NCBI GenBank assembly: GCA_016712265.1
Contig: JADJRJ010000030.1
Location: 124,001-188,000, forward strand
Source: Gemmatimonadota bacterium
GTDB taxonomy: Bacteria > Gemmatimonadota > Gemmatimonadetes > Gemmatimonadales > Gemmatimonadaceae
Direction: 5' to 3'
DNA length: 64,000 nucleotides
The translations under genes and the position numbers were made by a program. The stretch's first letter is position 1. Each line of letters opens with the position of its first letter. The notes under the pieces were generated by a model. That model was given only the letters and a program-made list of their open reading frames with translations. It ran no database searches and had not been told where the DNA came from. Shown piece by piece: positions 37,518 to 45,896 of the stretch.

Positions 37518-39140
37518 GTGACCGATCGACGCAACTTCCTGACCGCCGGCCTGGGTGCTGTCGCTGCTGTGCGAGCCGGCATTGTCGCCGGATTCTCCGC
37601 ACCGCCTCCGGGTCGTCGTATGATGCCCCAGGAGTTGCGGCTGGAGGAGGTCACCTTTTCGGAACTCGCTGATGGACTGCAGAGCGGGCGTTATTCGGCG
37701 CGCGGGGTCGTGGAGTCGTACCTTGCGCGGATCTAGGCGATCGACCGCAGGGGACCCTCGATCAACACGATCCTTGAGGTCAATCCGGATGTCCTGGCGA
37801 TCGCTGATGCACTCGACCGCGAGCAAAAGGAGAAGGGCAGACGGAGCGAGATGCACGGGATCCCAATCCTGCTGAAGGACAGCATTGGCACTGCCGACCG
37901 GATGCACACCAGCGCCGGATCGCTCGCGCTCGCCGATTCGATCGCGCCGCGCGACGCGGCGGTGGTGAAGCGCTTGCGCGACGCGGGGTGCATCATCGTT
38001 GGCAAGTCCAACATGAGTGAGTGGGCCAACGCGCGGGGGCGGGCCGCGATTGGGGGCTGGAGTGGCCGGGGGCGCCTGACGCGGAACCCATATGTGCTCG
38101 ATCGCAGTGCTGGGGGCAGCAGCTCGGGCACTGCGGCCGCGGTCTCGGCGAACCTGGTGGCGGGTGCACTGGGCACGGAGACGATGGGGTCGATCGTCAC
38201 GCCGTCTTCACTCTGCGGGATTGTGGGGATGAAGCCCACCGTTGGGCTGGTCAGTCGGGCCGGGGTGATTCCGGTGTCGTACTCCCAGGACACCGTGGGG
38301 CCGATGTGTCGGACCGTTCGAGATGCGGCCATGTTGTTGTCGGTCATCGCCGGCCCCGATCCCACCGATGCGGTCACGGCAGCAATTCCGTCGTCCATGT
38401 CCCTCGACTTTACTGCGAGCCTGGATCCCGGGGCCCTGAGGGGCGCGCGAATCGGCGTGGCGCGCAACCTGTTCGGTACGAGCCTCGTCGCCGATCGCGT
38501 TGCTGAGCGCTCCTTGGAGATCATGTCGGCGGCGGGGGCGACGATCGTTGACAACGCGAACCTGTCAACGGCGGAGAGCGTGTGGCCGCTCGACGCGGAA
38601 CTCCTGGCCTACGAGCTGAAGGCCTCGCTCAATGGTTATCTCGCGTCACTGGGCCCGACGGCTCGCGTGAAGTCGCTGGACGAACTGATCGAGTTCAACG
38701 TCCGCCATAGCGATCGGGAACTTGAGTGGTTTGGCCAGGAGACCTTCCTTTACGCGAATGAGCGCGGACCGCTGACCAGTCCCGAATATGTCCGACTGAA
38801 GGCGCTCGTCAGGGAACTGGCGGGGACACGTGGCATCGACGCCGCCGTAGCCAAGGATCGCTTGACTGCCCTGGTGGCGCCCGCGCAGTCGCCGGCCTGG
38901 TTGATTGACGTCTTGCTTGGCGACAATGCGGCGCTGGGGAGCTACGTCCTGCCCGCGGCGGCGGGCTATCCGAGTATCTCCGTTCCCGCCGGGGACGCGG
39001 CGGGCTTGCCGGTCGGGCTCCTCTTCTTTGGCCCGGCCTGGAGTGACGCGCGGTTGCTTGGGCTGGCTTTTGCGTTTGAGCAGCTCGCAAAGGGACGGCG
39101 GATCCCCCAGTTCTTGCCGTCCGTGTCCCTGCGTCCCTGA
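37518..39140 (+). pseudogene. Amidase-signature family gene interrupted by an in-frame TAG
   Basis: Both sides of the stop belong to one frame. GTG 37518 opens a Tat-like signal (TDRRNFLTAGLGAVAA) followed by LRLEEVTFSELADGLQSG, a normal amidase start. At 37734-37736 the codon is TAG, where the family usually has Glu (YLARI-E-AIDRRGP); a single GAG-to-TAG change explains it. The rest is intact: GIPILLKDSIGT with the catalytic Lys, VDRSAGGSSSGTAAAVS, TETMGSIVTPSSLCGIVGMKPT carrying the Ser nucleophile, and a full C-terminus. So this is a recent nonsense mutation, suppression, or a sequence error. The family hydrolyses amides such as peptide amides or Glu/Asp-tRNA. Confidence 0.85.
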
Positions 39141-39300
39141 GCCCGTGGCGCGCCCTCCCCGGTGGCCTCAGCCTTGGGGGGGGCAGAGGGTCCAACCAAG
39201 GTACCGCACCCCTGCCGTTGCCCGCAGCTGTCTCGGCGTCTCGTGTGCTGCCCTGACCTCAACGGGACGCGTTCGCGACAGGAACCGGTGGCGGTGCTCG

Positions 39301-39660
39301 TTACAGTGATCCCTGCCAGCCGGACAGGGCTGCGGACAGGTCAGCCGAGGCACGCGAGAAGCTGCCACCGACCTTCATGGAGTCCTCGGCGGCCTGGCTC
39401 TGTCCGGCCTTGACCTTGGCGACGACATCCGCAGCTGCGGTGTGAAAGGCGGCATGCAACCGGACCGCTGCTTGATATTGCGGGGATGACTTGACGCTCG
39501 ACGGGATGCCGCTCCCATGCAGCCACTTCCCGAAGTCACAGCGGTCGTCCTTCCGGACCTCCGACGGGTCAAGATCCGCGGACTTGGTGCGAATCGCGTC
39601 CTTGAGGCGGACCTTCCATCGAGCGTGGGCGTCGAGGGCGGCTTCGATTTCCTTGGTCAT
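39301..39660 (-). CDS. Stand-alone CZB zinc-binding domain protein
   Basis: The 119-residue protein is little more than a chemoreceptor zinc-binding (CZB) domain. Ligands are visible as His12 in ALDAHARWK, Cys41 in DRCDFGKWLHG, and His69/His73 in RLHAAFHTAAADV. In other proteins this domain sits at the cytoplasmic end of chemoreceptors or on diguanylate cyclases such as DgcZ and senses zinc or hypochlorite through the Cys. Here no receptor or cyclase is attached. A short helical tail ends the protein. ATG 39660 is chosen; the longer frame to 39861 is arginine-rich and unlikely to be coding. Confidence 0.82.
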   Translation of the reverse strand: MTKEIEAALDAHARWKVRLKDAIRTKSADLDPSEVRKDDRCDFGKWLHGSGIPSSVKSSPQYQAAVRLHAAFHTAAADVVAKVKAGQSQAAEDSMKVGGSFSRASADLSAALSGWQGSL

Positions 39661-39872
39661 GCGGCGGCTCCGGATCCGAGGGTGTTCCGAGAGTATCGAC
39701 CCGTTCCTTCGGAGCCCTGAAGCCGCCGGGACGCCCTGGCCCGTCCTCGTGGACGGAGGGGTATCTTTCTCCCGCCCGAATCCCGTCCTGCTCGATGCCA
39801 AGTCTGGACCGGCCGAGCGGCTCGTTGCCCGCCGGTGGGCCGTCGCCCGCCGCGTCACCACCCGGACCCTCC

Positions 39873-41240
39873 ATGCCGTTCAACGTTCACGACTCGATCC
39901 TCGGCACCATCGGCCGTACGCCCCTGGTGCGCCTCAACAAGCTGGTGGCGGACATTCCGGCGACGGTCTACGCCAAGGTCGAGACCTTCAATCCCGGCCA
40001 CAGCATCAAGGACCGCATGGCGATCCGCATGATCGAGGACGCCGAGCGACGTGGGGCGCTCAAGCCGGGGGGAACGATCATCGAGGGGACGAGCGGCAAT
40101 ACGGGGATGGGGCTCGCGATTGCGGCGATCGTGAAGGGGTACAAGTGCATCTTCACGACCACCGACAAGCAGTCGCGTGAGAAGGTGGATGCGCTTCGGG
40201 CCTTTGGGGCGGAGGTGATTGTTTGCCCGACGGACGTGGAGCCCGAGGATCCCCGGTCGTACTACTCCGTCTCCTCGCGCCTGGAGCGCGAGACGCCCAA
40301 CGCCTGGAAGCCGAACCAGTACGACAACCTGTCCAACAGCGCGGCCCACTATGAGACTACGGGCCCCGAGATCTGGGAGCAGACCGAAGGCAAGGTCGAC
40401 CATCTGGTGGTCGGCGTCGGCACGGGCGGGACCATCTGTGGCACCGGCCGGTTCCTCAAGGAGCAGAAGCCGAGCGTGAAGGTCTGGGGGGTGGACACCT
40501 ACGGCTCGGTCTTCAAGAAGTACAAGGAGACGGGCATCCTCGACAAGCACGAGATCTACCCGTACGTGACCGAGGGGATCGGTGAGGATTTCCTTCCGCA
40601 GAATGTGGACTTTTCGGTGATCGATCATTTTGAGAAGGTGACCGACCGCGACGCGGCGATCTTCACCCGGGAGATCGTGCGCCAGGAAGGGATCTGGGCT
40701 GGATATTCAGCGGGGTCGGCCATCGCTGGATTGCGCCAGCTCAAGGCGCAGTTCAAGGCAGGGGAGACCGTCGTGGTGATCTTTCACGATCACGGCACGC
40801 GGTACCTGGGAAAGATCTTCAATCCCGAGTGGATGCGCCGGACCGGGTATGAGCCATTGCCCGGGGCGACGGCGCGCACCTTGGTGCGCAATAAGCGCGT
40901 GTCCGACATCGTGGGCGTGCCGGTGACCGCTACGGTGGACCAGGCCCTGCGACAGATGAGCGAGAACAACTTTTCGCAGATCCCGGTGACCAAGGAGGAG
41001 CGGATCGTCGGCTCCCTGTCCGAGTCGCATGCGTACGCCTGCATCGTAAAGGCCCCGGCGGTCCGGACTCAGCCCGTGAAGGGGATCATGCAGAAGGCGT
41101 TTCCCTACGTGGACATCGAGACGCCGGTCGAGCTGCTGGCCCCGATGATCACGCCGGAGAACCCGGCCGTCCTCGTCCGTGATTTCCCGGCGAACAAGGT
41201 GTATGTGCTTACGGGATACGATGTGTTGCAATCCATGTAG
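39873..41240 (+). CDS. Cystathionine beta-synthase / cysteine synthase with C-terminal CBS domains
   Basis: The 455-residue protein has a fold-type II PLP core: GRTPLVRLNKL, the cofactor Lys46 in GHSIKDRMA, EGTSGNTGMGLA, GVGTGGTICGTGRFLKE and the glycine-rich phosphate loop. From residue about 340 there are two CBS domains (VSDIVGVPVTATVDQALRQMSENNFSQIPV and VKGIMQKAFPYVDIETPVELLAPM) that usually bind adenosyl compounds. It condenses serine or O-acetylserine with homocysteine or sulfide. CBS-domain-bearing forms act mainly as cystathionine synthase, but the reaction is not settled by sequence. ATG 39873 is chosen as the family start; the frame opens earlier at 39795. Confidence 0.9.
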   Translation: MPFNVHDSILGTIGRTPLVRLNKLVADIPATVYAKVETFNPGHSIKDRMAIRMIEDAERRGALKPGGTIIEGTSGNTGMGLAIAAIVKGYKCIFTTTDKQSREKVDALRAFGAEVIVCPTDVEPEDPRSYYSVSSRLERETPNAWKPNQYDNLSNSAAHYETTGPEIWEQTEGKVDHLVVGVGTGGTICGTGRFLKEQKPSVKVWGVDTYGSVFKKYKETGILDKHEIYPYVTEGIGEDFLPQNVDFSVIDHFEKVTDRDAAIFTREIVRQEGIWAGYSAGSAIAGLRQLKAQFKAGETVVVIFHDHGTRYLGKIFNPEWMRRTGYEPLPGATARTLVRNKRVSDIVGVPVTATVDQALRQMSENNFSQIPVTKEERIVGSLSESHAYACIVKAPAVRTQPVKGIMQKAFPYVDIETPVELLAPMITPENPAVLVRDFPANKVYVLTGYDVLQSM

Positions 41241-41258
41241 GCGCTGAGCGACGCAAAC

Positions 41259-41359
41259 GGCCAGAGCGAAGCACGGGCGGTACGGGCAGCACGCGTTGCC
41301 CACAACCGTGCGGCTCGTGCTGCTCGTGCCGCGCGTGCTACCCGTGCTTCGCAGTGGCC
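41259..41359. repeat. Long imperfect inverted repeat between convergent genes
   Basis: GGCCAGAGCGAAGCACGGG at about 41260-41278 pairs with CCCGTGCTTCGCAGTGGCC at 41341-41359, 17 of 19 positions. The spacer holds further GCACG/CGTGC units that can extend the stem. The right arm overlaps the last codons of the thioesterase gene. It lies where two convergent transcripts meet and may act as a terminator or RNA-stability hairpin. Confidence 0.6.
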
Positions 41360-41775
41360 GTTGCTGTTCCCGGGAATCTCTCGCGCAGCTCGTCCGGTAT
41401 TCGCGTGATTCGCCCGGTCGCCCGGCTGACCATCGTCCACAGTGTGCGGCCCTGGGCAAGCAGCGCGTTGTCTGAAGGGCGGACGATCTCGGTCAATCGT
41501 TCAAACCGGCGCGAGTCCACCTGGCCGATCCAGGTTCGTGCCACCAGGGGTTCGCCGAGCCTGGCTTCGCGGAAATAGTCCAGCTCATGGCGGGTCGCGA
41601 CCCAACCGAGGTCGCGCAACATCTCCGGGGTCGCCCGCGCATGCCAATGCGCGAGAGCCACCTCCTGCACCCAGCGCAGGAAGACCACGTTGTTCACGTG
41701 ATCCATGTGGTCGATGTCCTCGGCGCGGACAACAATGGGAATCTCGAAATCGGGAGCAGGTCGTGGGGAAGCCAT
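41338..41775 (-). CDS. Acyl-CoA thioesterase, 4HBT hotdog family
   Basis: The 145-residue protein has the single-hotdog 4-hydroxybenzoyl-CoA thioesterase pattern: VRAEDIDHMDHVNNVVFLRWVQEVALAHW (catalytic Asp in the DHMDHVNN region), VATRHELDYFREARLGEPLVARTWI and LLAQGRTLWTMVSRATGRITRIP. These enzymes hydrolyse acyl-CoA or acyl-ACP; the ATRHELDYFREA stretch is common in the YbgC/FadM-like group. ATG 41775 is preferred. It lies 11 nt after the M20 peptidase gene on the same strand, so they are probably co-transcribed. Confidence 0.88.
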   Translation of the reverse strand: MASPRPAPDFEIPIVVRAEDIDHMDHVNNVVFLRWVQEVALAHWHARATPEMLRDLGWVATRHELDYFREARLGEPLVARTWIGQVDSRRFERLTEIVRPSDNALLAQGRTLWTMVSRATGRITRIPDELRERFPGTATATAKHG

Positions 41776-41786
41776 GGCGGGGAATC

Positions 41787-43265
41787 TTACAGCCCGCCGA
41801 CGCCTTGCAGGAGCCGGATGAAAAAGGTCACGGCCGACGCGTAGTCCTTCGTCGCGACTCGCTCGTTGAGCCCGTGGACCCGCTCGCGGTCGCCGTCGCC
41901 TAACGGGATGGGCAGGAACCGATAGACGGCATCAGAGTGGGAGCCCCAGTACTTCGCGTCCGTTCCCCCCATCACCAGGTAGGGAATCACCGGAGGCTGC
42001 TCGCCGGGGATCATCGTGCTGATCGTCCGCCGCATGAGCGCCCAGGCCGCGCTGCTGGTCGACGACACAGGCGACGGGTTGGCCACCGCGCTGTCGAGCG
42101 GCGCGACCGTGATCATTGTGTCCGCGATGACGTCGCGGACGCGGGCCATCACCGACTCCGACGTCTCCCCGGGCCGTATCCGGAAGTTCACGACTCCGGT
42201 GGCCTCAGGCGGAAGGACATTGTCCTTGATCCCCGCGGTCAACATCGTCGGTGAGGTGGTGGTGCGCATGAGTGCGCCGCCGAGTGGATTGGCGGCAAGG
42301 GTGCGTTGGACCAGTGGTGCCGTAAGCCACATGTTGGCCATCACGACCTTCTGGGAGAACGGCAGGTAGGGTCCCATCGCCTCGAGCATCCCGCGGGTCG
42401 GTCCGTCCAGGGACATGGGGAACGGCGACGCTTCAAGTGCGGCGATGGCTCGGGCGAGGGCCCCCACGGAGGTGCGGCCGGGCGGCATCGACGAATGCCC
42501 GCCATCGGCCCGTGACGTGAGCTTGAGCGAGATGTACCCCTTCTCGGCGATCCCGACGATGGCCACCCGCTGCGTGAGGCCAGGAAGGAGCCCGGATGCC
42601 ATGAAGCCGCCTTCGTCGACGACCAACCCGGGTTTGACGCCCCGCGCCACGAGTGAATCGACGATGGCACGGGCACCGTATCGACCGCCGACTTCCTCGT
42701 CGTGGCCAAAGGTGAGGTAGATGGTGCGCGGCGGGACGTAGCCACTGCGGATCAGCGTCTCCACCGCCTCCATGGAGGAGAGGACCGTCGACTTGTCATC
42801 GAGGGTGCCACGTCCCCACACAAAGCCTTCCGCGACGTCCCCGGAGAAGGGGGTGTGCGCCCATTGCGGCAGGTTGGGCTCGGGGACCGGTACCACGTCC
42901 ATGTGGCCCATCAGGACGATGGGGGCTGCGGCGGGGTCGGAACCTTTCCATGTGTAGAGCAGGCTGAGTCCGCCGATGAGTTCCCGCGTCAGGGTGGTGT
43001 GGAGCTGGGGGAACGAGGCGACCAGATGGTCGTGGAAGCCGCGAAAGGCCACCGTGTCGATGGGGGCGCCGGACGCGTAGGAGACGGTGGGGTAGCGGAT
43101 GGCGCCGGCCAGACGTTGGATCGACCCCGCCGTGTCGATGGCGGGCATGGGCGGTAGTCCGCTCGTGTCCACCGGCAGCGGGGGGACCAGGCGGGCTGCG
43201 CGGGAGACCATTGTGCCACCGAGACCGGTGACAAGGGCGAGGAGGGCAAGGAGGAGTCGCTTCAT
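41787..43265 (-). CDS. M20 family metallopeptidase, secreted
   Basis: The 492-residue protein has a signal peptide or N-terminal anchor (MKRLLLALLALVTGLGGT). The M20 zinc site is visible as VLMGHMDVVPV (His/Asp), GRGTLDDKS (bridging Asp), FGHDEEVGG (catalytic Glu) and the distal VMGGTDAKYW. The dimerisation insert with SRADGGHSSMPPG follows. Length and layout fit the carboxypeptidase S / PM20D1 group, which cleaves or forms N-acyl amino acids and dipeptides. ATG 43265 is chosen. The gene is divergent from the serine hydrolase, with 103 nt between starts, and precedes the thioesterase. Confidence 0.9.
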   Translation of the reverse strand: MKRLLLALLALVTGLGGTMVSRAARLVPPLPVDTSGLPPMPAIDTAGSIQRLAGAIRYPTVSYASGAPIDTVAFRGFHDHLVASFPQLHTTLTRELIGGLSLLYTWKGSDPAAAPIVLMGHMDVVPVPEPNLPQWAHTPFSGDVAEGFVWGRGTLDDKSTVLSSMEAVETLIRSGYVPPRTIYLTFGHDEEVGGRYGARAIVDSLVARGVKPGLVVDEGGFMASGLLPGLTQRVAIVGIAEKGYISLKLTSRADGGHSSMPPGRTSVGALARAIAALEASPFPMSLDGPTRGMLEAMGPYLPFSQKVVMANMWLTAPLVQRTLAANPLGGALMRTTTSPTMLTAGIKDNVLPPEATGVVNFRIRPGETSESVMARVRDVIADTMITVAPLDSAVANPSPVSSTSSAAWALMRRTISTMIPGEQPPVIPYLVMGGTDAKYWGSHSDAVYRFLPIPLGDGDRERVHGLNERVATKDYASAVTFFIRLLQGVGGL

Positions 43266-43368
43266 GCGCGCGAATGTCGCTCCCCGAAGGCGGTTCCGGC
43301 CAGAGGTCGCGCGGTCGCGGACGCGCGCGCCGTGAGTAAGATTCGCCGTCCCACAGCCCGAGCCTCCC

Positions 43369-44610
43369 GTGAATCGCACCCTTGTCGTGTCGCTGGCGAT
43401 CTCCGCGTCCTGCGCCTTCGACCTCCTTGCGCAGGCCCGTACCCGCCCATCCCCGGTCCCGCCGCCGTACGCTCCCGGTGCCACGTGGGAGCGAAAGTCG
43501 CCGGTCGAGGCAGGGATGGACCCGGCGAAACTCACGGCGGCGATCGAGTTCGCGAAGGCCAAGGACGCCCGTGCCCCGCGCGACATGGAACTCTCGCACT
43601 ACCAGAGCTTTGGCCGTGAGCCGTACGGTCAGGGAATCGGCCCGTTCAAGCCGCGCGGTGAACCGAGCGGGGTGGTGGTACGCGGTGGGTATGTCGTGGC
43701 GTCGTGGGGTGAGCCCGACCGTGTCGACATGACGCACTCGGTCACGAAGAGCCTGCTCAGTGCAACGGTCGGGCTGGCGTACGACCGCGGGCTGATTCCC
43801 TCGGTGCGCGACACGGTGTGGAAGTCGCAAGCGCCGGTGTATCGCCTGCGACTCGAGGCGCCAAGTGAACCCGCGACGTCCGAGGGGCACTCGGACTTCA
43901 TCGACCCCTGGGCGACCCCGCACAACCGCACGATCACCTGGGATGACCTGCTTCGTCAAACGAGCGATTGGGAAGGCACCCTGTGGGGCAAGCCGGACTG
44001 GGCGGATCGCCCGGCGCAGAATCCGGCCGAGTGGCGCACGCGGAAGCGGGCACAGCCCGGGACGACGTACGAGTACAACGACGTCCGCGTCAACGTCCTC
44101 GCCCTTGCGGCGACGAACATCTGGCGTCGTCCGCTGCCCGAGGTGCTCCGCGATCACCTCATGGACCCCATCGGCGCGTCGCGGAGCTGGCGGTGGAACG
44201 GCTACGACAACGCGTGGATCACCCTCGATGGTCGTCCCGTGCAGGCGGTCTCGGGTGGGGGCCACTGGGGAGGTGGGATGTTCATCAATGCGTGGGACAT
44301 GGCGCGGTATGGCTTGCTCACGCAGCGCCGCGGGATGTGGGGGGACAAGCGGATCCTCTCCGAGGAGTGGGTGAAGATGAGCCTCACGCCCACGGTGCCG
44401 CAGCCGACGTACGGCTACATGAACTGGTTCCTGAACACAGATCGCAAGTGGATGCCGAACGCGCCGGCCACCGCCTTCGGGCACGTGGGGAACGGGACGA
44501 ACCTGGTCTTCGTGAGCCCGGAGCACGACCTGGTGGTGGTGGTGCGCTGGATCGAGAACAATGCGATCAACGAGTTCCTTGGGCTGATGCTAGGCGCCGT
44601 GACGCGCTAG
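43369..44610 (+). CDS. Serine hydrolase of the beta-lactamase/PBP-C family
   Basis: The 413-residue protein has a signal peptide (ending SCAFDLLAQA) and the penicillin-recognising fold: the SxxK motif THSVTKSLLS, the YxN motif YEYNDVRVNVLAL, and the third motif region near FGHVGNGTN. Such enzymes (EstB-like esterases, D-aminopeptidases, class-C-like hydrolases) act on esters or D-amino compounds in the periplasm; true beta-lactamase activity cannot be assumed. GTG 43369 is the start used. It may be transcribed from a promoter shared with divergent M20. Confidence 0.87.
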   Translation: MNRTLVVSLAISASCAFDLLAQARTRPSPVPPPYAPGATWERKSPVEAGMDPAKLTAAIEFAKAKDARAPRDMELSHYQSFGREPYGQGIGPFKPRGEPSGVVVRGGYVVASWGEPDRVDMTHSVTKSLLSATVGLAYDRGLIPSVRDTVWKSQAPVYRLRLEAPSEPATSEGHSDFIDPWATPHNRTITWDDLLRQTSDWEGTLWGKPDWADRPAQNPAEWRTRKRAQPGTTYEYNDVRVNVLALAATNIWRRPLPEVLRDHLMDPIGASRSWRWNGYDNAWITLDGRPVQAVSGGGHWGGGMFINAWDMARYGLLTQRRGMWGDKRILSEEWVKMSLTPTVPQPTYGYMNWFLNTDRKWMPNAPATAFGHVGNGTNLVFVSPEHDLVVVVRWIENNAINEFLGLMLGAVTR

Positions 44611-44682
44611 GCACGCGTTGGTGATGATCTGGTAACGGCATGGCAACGGCGCGGTGACGGGAGTACGAAAGGAGGGCGAGGC

Positions 44683-45801
44683 GTGTCTGGTTACCCGCTC
44701 CCTCGACTGCATCGACGCGACGTGATTCGACTCCGCCTGTTCCTCCTCGCCGGGCTCGGCGCCTGTGCCGGTAACGAACCCGAACCCGCGGTTGGCGGCG
44801 GGGCTCCGGTACCGGTCACCGATACGCTCGCACCGGCGGTGATCACCGACACGGTCGTGGTCGACTCCGATGACCCGGCGATCTGGGTGCATCCCACCAG
44901 CCCGGAATCCTCGTTCGTCCTCGGTACCGACAAGGGCGATACCAACGGCGGGGTGTACGTGTTCGGCCTCGATGGTCGCATTGACCGACGCCGCAGCGTG
45001 ACCCCTCTGCAGCGGATGAACAACGTCGACGTGCAGTACGACGTCGACATCGGCGGCGACACGGTCGACGTGGCGGTGGCCACCGAGCGACTGCGCATGG
45101 CGCTACGCGTCTTCCGCCTCCCACAGATGACGGCCGTGGACGGCGGCGGCCTCACGGTATTCTCGGGTGACACGAGCCGCGCCCCGATGGGGGTCTCCGT
45201 CTACCGCCGCCCGCGCGACGGGGCGGTCTTCGCCATCGTCGGTGGGAAGTCCGGGCCGACCACGGGGTACCTCGCGCAGTATCGCCTCATCCCGCGGGCC
45301 GGTGCGGTGACCCTTGAGCTGGTGCGCGAGTTTGGCGCGTACAGCGGCCGCAAGGAAATCGAGGCGATCGCGGTCGACGACGCGCTGGGATACGTCTACT
45401 ACTCCGATGAGGGTGTCGGTGTCCGGAAGTACCACGCGGACCCGGATAGTGGCAATATCGAGTTGGCCCTCTTTGCCACCGCGGGCGTCGTGGAGGATCA
45501 CGAGGGCATTGCCATCGCGCCTCGCGACAGCACCACGGGATATATCATTCTCTCCGACCAGGGAGGCGGCCGCATCCACGTCTTCCCGCGCGAGGGGGCG
45601 CCAGGGGCCGCACATCAACACCCGACGCTGGCGATCATTCCCGTCCGGGCCCGCGAGACGGATGGCCTGGAGGTCACGACGCGCTCCCTGGGTCCGGCGT
45701 TCCCGAGGGGCATGCTGGCGATGATGTCGAACCGCGGCGCCTTTCACTTCTACCGCTGGGAGGACGTGGAAGCCGCGATCGCGAAGGCTCGTCCCCGGTA
45801 G
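44683..45801 (+). CDS. Beta-propeller phytase (3-phytase), lipoprotein
   Basis: The 372-residue protein releases phosphate from inositol hexakisphosphate in a calcium-dependent way, as known for beta-propeller phytases. Markers include DSDDPAIWVHP, VLGTDKGDTNGGVYVFGLDGR, MNNVDVQYDV, EIEAIAVDDALGYVYYSDEGVGVRKY and IILSDQGGGRIHVF. The N-terminus (RLRLFLLAGLGAC) ends in a lipobox with Cys28, so it is probably anchored to a membrane. GTG 44683 is preceded by GGAGGGCGAG. A TonB-dependent receptor gene follows after 95 nt in the same direction; this pairing suggests release and uptake of phytate products. Confidence 0.92.
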   Translation: MSGYPLPRLHRRDVIRLRLFLLAGLGACAGNEPEPAVGGGAPVPVTDTLAPAVITDTVVVDSDDPAIWVHPTSPESSFVLGTDKGDTNGGVYVFGLDGRIDRRRSVTPLQRMNNVDVQYDVDIGGDTVDVAVATERLRMALRVFRLPQMTAVDGGGLTVFSGDTSRAPMGVSVYRRPRDGAVFAIVGGKSGPTTGYLAQYRLIPRAGAVTLELVREFGAYSGRKEIEAIAVDDALGYVYYSDEGVGVRKYHADPDSGNIELALFATAGVVEDHEGIAIAPRDSTTGYIILSDQGGGRIHVFPREGAPGAAHQHPTLAIIPVRARETDGLEVTTRSLGPAFPRGMLAMMSNRGAFHFYRWEDVEAAIAKARPR

Positions 45802-45823
45802 CCACGCTTGCCAATACGCGTTC

Positions 45824-45854
45824 GTGACACGGGGTGTGCTGATTGGTGACACGG
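45824..45854 (+). promoter_or_regulatory. Direct repeats GTGACACGG upstream of the TonB receptor gene
   Basis: GTGACACGG occurs at 45824-45832 and 45846-45854, 22 bp apart (about two helical turns), in the gap between phytase and receptor. Such spacing suits a dimeric activator or repressor site. No regulator is identified, and a chance match cannot be excluded. Confidence 0.35.
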
Positions 45855-45896
45855 AAAGGTGATCTCCCGCACTTCACCTCTCATCACCAGTTTCAC

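Noticed and set aside
43369..44610. Beta-lactamase antibiotic-resistance gene
   Set aside because: SxxK and YxN motifs also define esterases and peptidases of the same fold; nothing here points to beta-lactam hydrolysis.
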